Made by a program: the position numbers and the translations under genes
Notes under the pieces: generated by a model
The model's database searches: none
Told to the model about the DNA's origin: nothing
What the model saw: only the letters and a program-made list of their open reading frames with translations
In this document: positions 60,033 to 64,000 of the stretch, one piece after another
Position numbering within the stretch: position 1 is the stretch's first letter
Layout of the letters: the number at the start of each line of letters is the position of its first letter
NCBI GenBank assembly: GCA_017311185.1
Contig: JAESUZ010001527.1
Span: 85,098 to 149,097, forward strand
Source: Proteles cristata cristata
Taxonomy: Eukaryota > Chordata > Mammalia > Carnivora > Hyaenidae
Reading direction: 5' to 3'
DNA length: 64,000 nucleotides

Positions 60033-60230
60033 CGGGTGTCTGGGTGGCTCAGTTGGTTAAGCGTCCAACTTTGTCTTGTGTCATGATCTCATCGCTCAGG
60101 GGTTCAAGCCCTGGTGACAGCTTAGAGCCTGAAGCCTGTGTTGAATTCTGTGTCTTTCTCTCTCTCTGCCTCTCTATCTCTTTCTCTATGTTTCTCTCTC
60201 TCTCAAAAATAAAGATTAATTTTTTTAACG
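60033..60230 (+). mobile_element. SINEC, older subfamily
   Basis: SINE with a CTCTCTCTCAAAAATAAA-type tail. The flanks AAAGGAAACCTCCAACAAAA (about 60000) and AAAGGAAACTCTCAATAAAA (60231) are a long imperfect duplication. Confidence 0.88.
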
Positions 60231-60336
60231 AAAGGAAACTCTCAATAAAACCTACTGAACGGGAGAAATTATTTTCAAACTATCTAATAAGGGGTTAACT
60301 TCCAAAGTATATAAGAAATTCATGCAATCCAACGTC

Positions 60337-60407
<71 letters not shown>

Positions 60408-60455
60408 GGACGGGAGGTAGGAGGGAAGGAGGGAGAGAGGGAGGAAGGAAGGAGT
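60337..60455. repeat. (GAAA)n microsatellite and purine-rich flank
   Basis: About 18 GAAA units (60337-60408) followed by G/A-rich sequence (GGAGGGAAGGAGGGAGAGAG). Highly likely to be length-variable. Confidence 0.95.
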
Positions 60456-60595
60456 CAGATTAATAATGGGCAAAGTCTCTGTACCAACATTGTTCCAAGG
60501 AAGAAACACATATGTCCAGGTGATACATGTAAAGATATTCAACTTCACTAATCATCGGAGATATGCAAATCGAAATGACAGTGAGATATCACTTT

Positions 60596-60804
60596 TTTTT
60601 TTTTTATTTCTAGGAGAGAGAGAGAGAGAGACAGCGTGAGCAGGGGAGGGTCCGAGAGAAAGGGAGTCACAGACTGAAACAGGCTCCAGGCTCCGAGCTG
60701 GCAGTCAGCACAGAGCCTGACGCGGGGCTCGAACCCACGAACCGCGAGATCATGACCTGAGCGAAAGTCAGACGCTTAACCGACTAAGCCACCCAGGCGC
60801 CCCA
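60596..60804 (-). mobile_element. SINEC, full length, reverse strand, young
   Basis: Near-consensus SINE with an exact 13-bp duplication (GAGATATCACTTT) at 60583-60595 and 60805-60817. Confidence 0.96.
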
Positions 60805-61024
60805 GAGATATCACTTTGCACATGTTAGAGTGGTTATTATAAATAAGTCAGACAATAGTAAGGACTGGCAGTAATGATAAGAAAAGGACAAATTCCTGCA
60901 CTGTTTGTGGGAATGTAAATTGGTTTAGCCAATATGGAAAATAGTAGAGATATCCTCAAAAAATAGAAATATAACTACCACATGATATAGCAATTTCACT
61001 TCTAAAAATTAATTGAAAAAACAA

Positions 61025-61205
61025 AACAGAACAAATAATCCAGTTAAAAATGGATAGATGACAGATAGATATTTTTCAAAATAAGGGAAACAGATGTGTA
61101 ACAGATAACATGCAAAGACGCTCAACATTACTCATCATCAAGGAAATACAGAATCAACAACACAAGAAAGAATAGGTTTGGGCAAGGATGCGGAGAAAAA
61201 CTAAC
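61025..61205 (+). mobile_element. LINE-1 ORF2 3' fragment, sense strand
   Basis: The match runs from the C-terminal region (AATCCAGTTAAAAATGG..., CAAAGACGCTCAACATTACT, CATCATCAAGGAAATACAGA) to GGCAAGGATGCGGAGAAAAA. The region repeats sequence types already passed in the preceding L1, so it is a separate fragment. Confidence 0.8.
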
Positions 61206-61406
61206 TTCTCACACCAACACTTGTCTCTTTTTATTTTAGCCACACTGACAGGTGTGAGGTCATATTGCATTGGAGATTTGATTTGTATTTCTCTGATGGC
61301 AAGGGATTTGGAGCATTTTTTCATGTGTCTACTGGCCACCTGTGTGTCTTCTTTGGAGAAATTCTGTTTATGTCTTCTGTACATTTTCCCCCCTGGATTA
61401 TTTAAG

Positions 61407-61425
61407 GTTGTTGTTGTTGTTGTTG

Positions 61426-61456
<31 letters not shown>
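61407..61456. repeat. (GTT)n(GT)n compound microsatellite
   Basis: About seven GTT units followed by about fourteen GT units inside the minus-strand L1. Confidence 0.95.
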
Positions 61457-61459
<3 letters not shown>

Positions 61460-62045
61460 AGTTCTATAAGTTCTTTATACATTTTAGATACTTACCATTT
61501 AGCAGCTATGACATTTGCAAATATCCTATCCCATTTTATAGGTTGTATTTTAGTTTCCTTCTTTGTTTACCTTGCTCTGCAGAAGAATTTTATGTTTATA
61601 TACTTTCATTTGTGTATTTTTCCTTTGTTTCTCTTGCCTCAAGAGACAGATCTTGAAGGATATTATTATATAAAATATCGTAGAAGTTATGTCCTATGTT
61701 CTCTTCTAGGATTTGTAAGGTTTCAGGACTCACATGTGAGTCTTTAATCATTTTGAGCTTATTTTTGTGTATGGTGTAAGAAAGTAGTCCAATTACATTG
61801 TTTTTCATGTATTTGTCCAATTTTCCTAACATCATTTGTTGAAGAAACTATCTTTTTCCAATCACATTCTTTCCTGCTTTATCCAAGATTAACTGACCAT
61901 ATAATTGTCATTTTATTTCTGGGCTTTCTCTTTTGTTCCATTGATCTACATGTCTGTTTTTGTGCCAGCTCTATACTGTTTTGATCACTACAGTTTTGTA
62001 GGTTCACGAAATCTGCTGAGAGTTTGATTAAAATTGCATTGAATT

Positions 62046-62259
62046 GGGGACGCCTGGGTGGCTTAGTCGGTTACCCGCCCGACTTTCGCTTAGGTCATGA
62101 TCTCGCGGTTCCTGAGTTCCAGCCCCGCGTCGGGCTCTGTGCTGACTGCCAGCTCAGAGCCTGGAGCCTGTTTCAGAGTCTGTGATTCCCTCTCTCTCTG
62201 ACCCTTCCCTGCTCACGATGTCTCTCTCTGTCTCTCCTATAAATAAATAAAACATTAAA
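62046..62259 (+). mobile_element. SINEC, full length, young
   Basis: Near-consensus SINE with an exact 16-bp duplication (AAAATTGCATTGAATT) at 62030-62045 and 62260-62275. Confidence 0.96.
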
Positions 62260-62509
62260 AAAATTGCATTGAATTTATGTCTATTTGGGAAGAGTTGATA
62301 TCATAACAATATTGATTCTTTTAGTCAACTAGCAGAGTATGTCTCTCCATTTTTAAAGTTTTCTTTCATGTTTGTTATCAGCAATTTTTAATTTTAAGCA
62401 TACTGACTCTCTCATGTTTTGTTAGATTTATTCCTAAAATTTCCATTTTTATTAGCTATTGTAGACATTTTTAAATTTTATGATTTTTAGGTAAATTATA
62501 ATTTTGTGT

Positions 62510-62985
62510 TGGAAGCAAATATGCAAATTGGAATGGATTTGAGGCAAATTGTATTATAAACAGATTTAAAGGCTGAACAAAACTTATAAAATAAGTAACA
62601 ATAAAATAAAATGTTTTGGGTACAGGACCAGTGGTATAAAATACAAGTACAAGTTCTTGGACAATACACCTAGTTTTCAACAGTGCAACTTTTAGGTATA
62701 TATTGTGGACTGTCCATAGTTCACACAGAGTTACAACTCCACATTTCAACAGCATGTTGTCAGTTCCTAAAGAAAACTACTTTTAAAAAAGGTATAACCC
62801 AGATGTGGTCTCATTTCACCAACTCCACCTAAATTTAGATGTGCAGAAGGGCTTAGATATATCCAGGATGGAGGGGGTTGGTAAGGCACATACAACATGT
62901 TACATGATCTGTTTACTAAAATAAGGTTTTAGGGCAATGACAATAAGAGAACAGAAGAAAACATGGAGGAATGAATTGCTGTTCA
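62510..62985. other. Unassigned insert within L1
   Basis: L1 sequence stops near 62510 and resumes near 62985 (GCTACTATATAAAAATCTGA, then TTGATTTTTGTGTGCTAAC). The intervening part is unlike L1 or SINE, with a mixed composition. On the minus strand it reads like a transcript 3'UTR (TA-rich, with short T- and A-runs), so a processed-pseudogene fragment is possible. I do not recognise the source. Confidence 0.45.
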
Positions 62986-63464
62986 TTGCTACTATATAAA
63001 AATCTGATTGATTTTTGTGTGCTAACTTTTTATCTTGTGACTTTTTAAAACTCATTTCAAAAATTTTTGGTCAATTCTTATCATTTTTATGTAGATAATC
63101 ATGCTTTCTGCAAATAAGGAGAGTTTTATTTCTTCTTTTCTAATATCCTTCATTTCTTTTTCCCCCTTTATGTCTAACAGCAAGAGGTAGAGAATCCAGA
63201 ACAATGTTAAATAAAAGCAGCAAAAACAGACATCCTTGTCTTGCTTACCATAGAAAAATCATTCACTCTTTCACCAATGACATTGATATAACAAATGGGT
63301 TATATTTAAAGAGAGTTTGATAATAATAAAACGTTTCCTATTATTCCTAGCTTTCTGAGTTTTTATATAAACAGACATAACATTTCCCTTAAAACTTTTT
63401 TTTATTATGATGTAATATAAATAACATAAATAGTCTTTCACCATTCAGTATGATGATGGTTTAA

Positions 63465-64000
63465 AAGATGTTAAATAAACAACCTAACCTTATAATTAAG
63501 ATGCTAGAAAAATAAATGAAGCCTAAACCCAGAAAAAGAAGTGAAACAATGAAGGATAGAGCAGAAATAAATGAGCCTGGGTGGCTCAGTCAGTTGTGTC
63601 CAATTCTTGCCTTTGGCTCAGGTCATGATCTCACAGTTTGTGGCTTTGAGTCCCACATCAGGCTCTGTGCTGACAGTGTAGAGACTGCTTGGGATTCTCT
63701 GTTCCCCTCTCTCTCTCTGTCCCTCTCTTCCCCACTCATGCTTTCTCTCTCTCAAAATAAATAAATTTAAGAATTATATAGAAACCATATATATATAATA
63801 AAACAAAACAAAAACAGGAGAACAGACCAATGAAACCAAGAGCTGGGTTATGAAAAAAAAATAAAATTGATAAAGCCATAGTCAGACTTGTTAAAAGGGA
63901 AAGGACCCAAATATATTAAACCACAAATAAGAGAGGATAGATAACAACCAACACTACAGAAGTACAATTAAAATATTGTTACAAATTATGTGCTACCAAA
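63465..64000 (+). mobile_element. Old LINE-1 ORF2 (EN/RT linker) fragment, runs off the window
   Basis: ACCTTATAATTAAGATGCTAGAAAAA..., AAGGATAGAGCAGAAATAAA and, after the SINE, AGACCAATGAAACCAAGAGC match the linker between endonuclease and RT. Orientation is opposite to the L1 just before it. The reading frame is broken. Confidence 0.78.
63573..63770 (+). mobile_element. SINEC, older subfamily
   Basis: Head GCCTGGGTGGCTCAGTCAGT, diverged B-box, CT-rich part, tail CTCTCAAAATAAATAAA. The first bases of the head are missing. No clear duplication. Confidence 0.87.

Larger units (their letters stand above)
50050..61020 (+). mobile_element. Old LINE-1 (plus strand) interrupted by a full-length L1
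   Basis: 50130-50264 matches the L1 endonuclease region (TAAAAGGATGAGAAAATACA...). After the 7-kb minus L1 it resumes at 57218: AACAATTATAGTTGGAAACTTCAACAC... (57415 on) is the EN GDFN-type region with GDFN changed. The linker and RT follow (57840-59500), then thumb and C-terminus to 61020. The 3'UTR is not seen. Inserts are the L1 tail at about 57600-57775, SINEs at 60033 and 60596, and a GAAA microsatellite. ORF2 only; the ORF1 side ends at about 50050. Confidence 0.82.
61212..63390 (-). mobile_element. Old LINE-1 ORF2 fragment, reverse strand
   Basis: It begins in the ORF2 3' region (CTCACACCAACACTTGTCTC, TAGCCACACTGACAGGTGTG) and runs back through thumb and RT to about 63390. A SINE (62046-62259) and an unassigned insert (about 62510-62985) interrupt it. 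A GTT/GT microsatellite lies at 61407-61456. The 3'UTR is missing at its left edge. Confidence 0.8.

Noticed and set aside
60337..60455. GAAA tract as a regulatory GAGA-type site
   Set aside because: It is a pure microsatellite that fits expansion of an A-rich L1 stretch, with nothing else to support regulation.
1..64000. CRISPR array, operon, phage or bacterial island
   Set aside because: No regularly spaced repeats, no ribosome-binding sites, no dense coding. All repeats are eukaryotic retroelements.

Overview
The window is carnivore, almost certainly felid, nuclear DNA. Seventeen tRNA-derived SINEs share the G-C-G-C-C-T-G-G-G-T-G-G-C-T-C-A-G head, the tRNA B-box and the CT-rich plus A-rich tail of the felid SINEC family. 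Most of the rest is LINE-1 of carnivore type. I see no host protein-coding gene, no functional RNA gene, and nothing prokaryotic. About 4 kb of the 64 kb is not attributable to a repeat. The species cannot be fixed from the sequence alone.

Layout. 1-2590 is the 3' part of a plus-strand L1. 2640-9615 is old minus-strand L1 followed by an ORF1-only (HAL1-like) segment. 9616-15083 holds short unassigned stretches, a small L1 tail, a 5'-truncated minus L1, several SINEs and an hAT-Charlie MER5 remnant. 15084-24062 is one ancient MIR split by a full-length plus-strand L1 (15119-23707). That L1 carries in its 5'UTR a minus-strand L1, which is itself split by a betaretrovirus-like solo LTR (17310-17690). 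24319-50040 is a pile of minus-strand L1s, with old copies interrupted by two near-full-length younger ones (about 30729-37580 and 39549-46326). 50050-61020 is an old plus-strand L1 interrupted by a third and best preserved near-full-length L1 on the minus strand (50265-57217, 11-bp target-site duplication). 61025-64000 is a run of L1 fragments in alternating orientation with an unexplained insert of about 480 bp.

The only coding sequences are decayed L1 ORF1 (RNA-binding chaperone) and ORF2 (endonuclease/reverse transcriptase) copies. All have stops or frameshifts, so none should be an autonomous retrotransposon. The SINEs are non-autonomous passengers of the same machinery, and many still show target-site duplications (TSDs). 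Two sites (35511-35560 and 57229-57275) look like insertions of nothing but a poly(A) tail between long duplications at L1-endonuclease-type cut sites. They are the most unusual small structures here. I found no undescribed multi-gene system.
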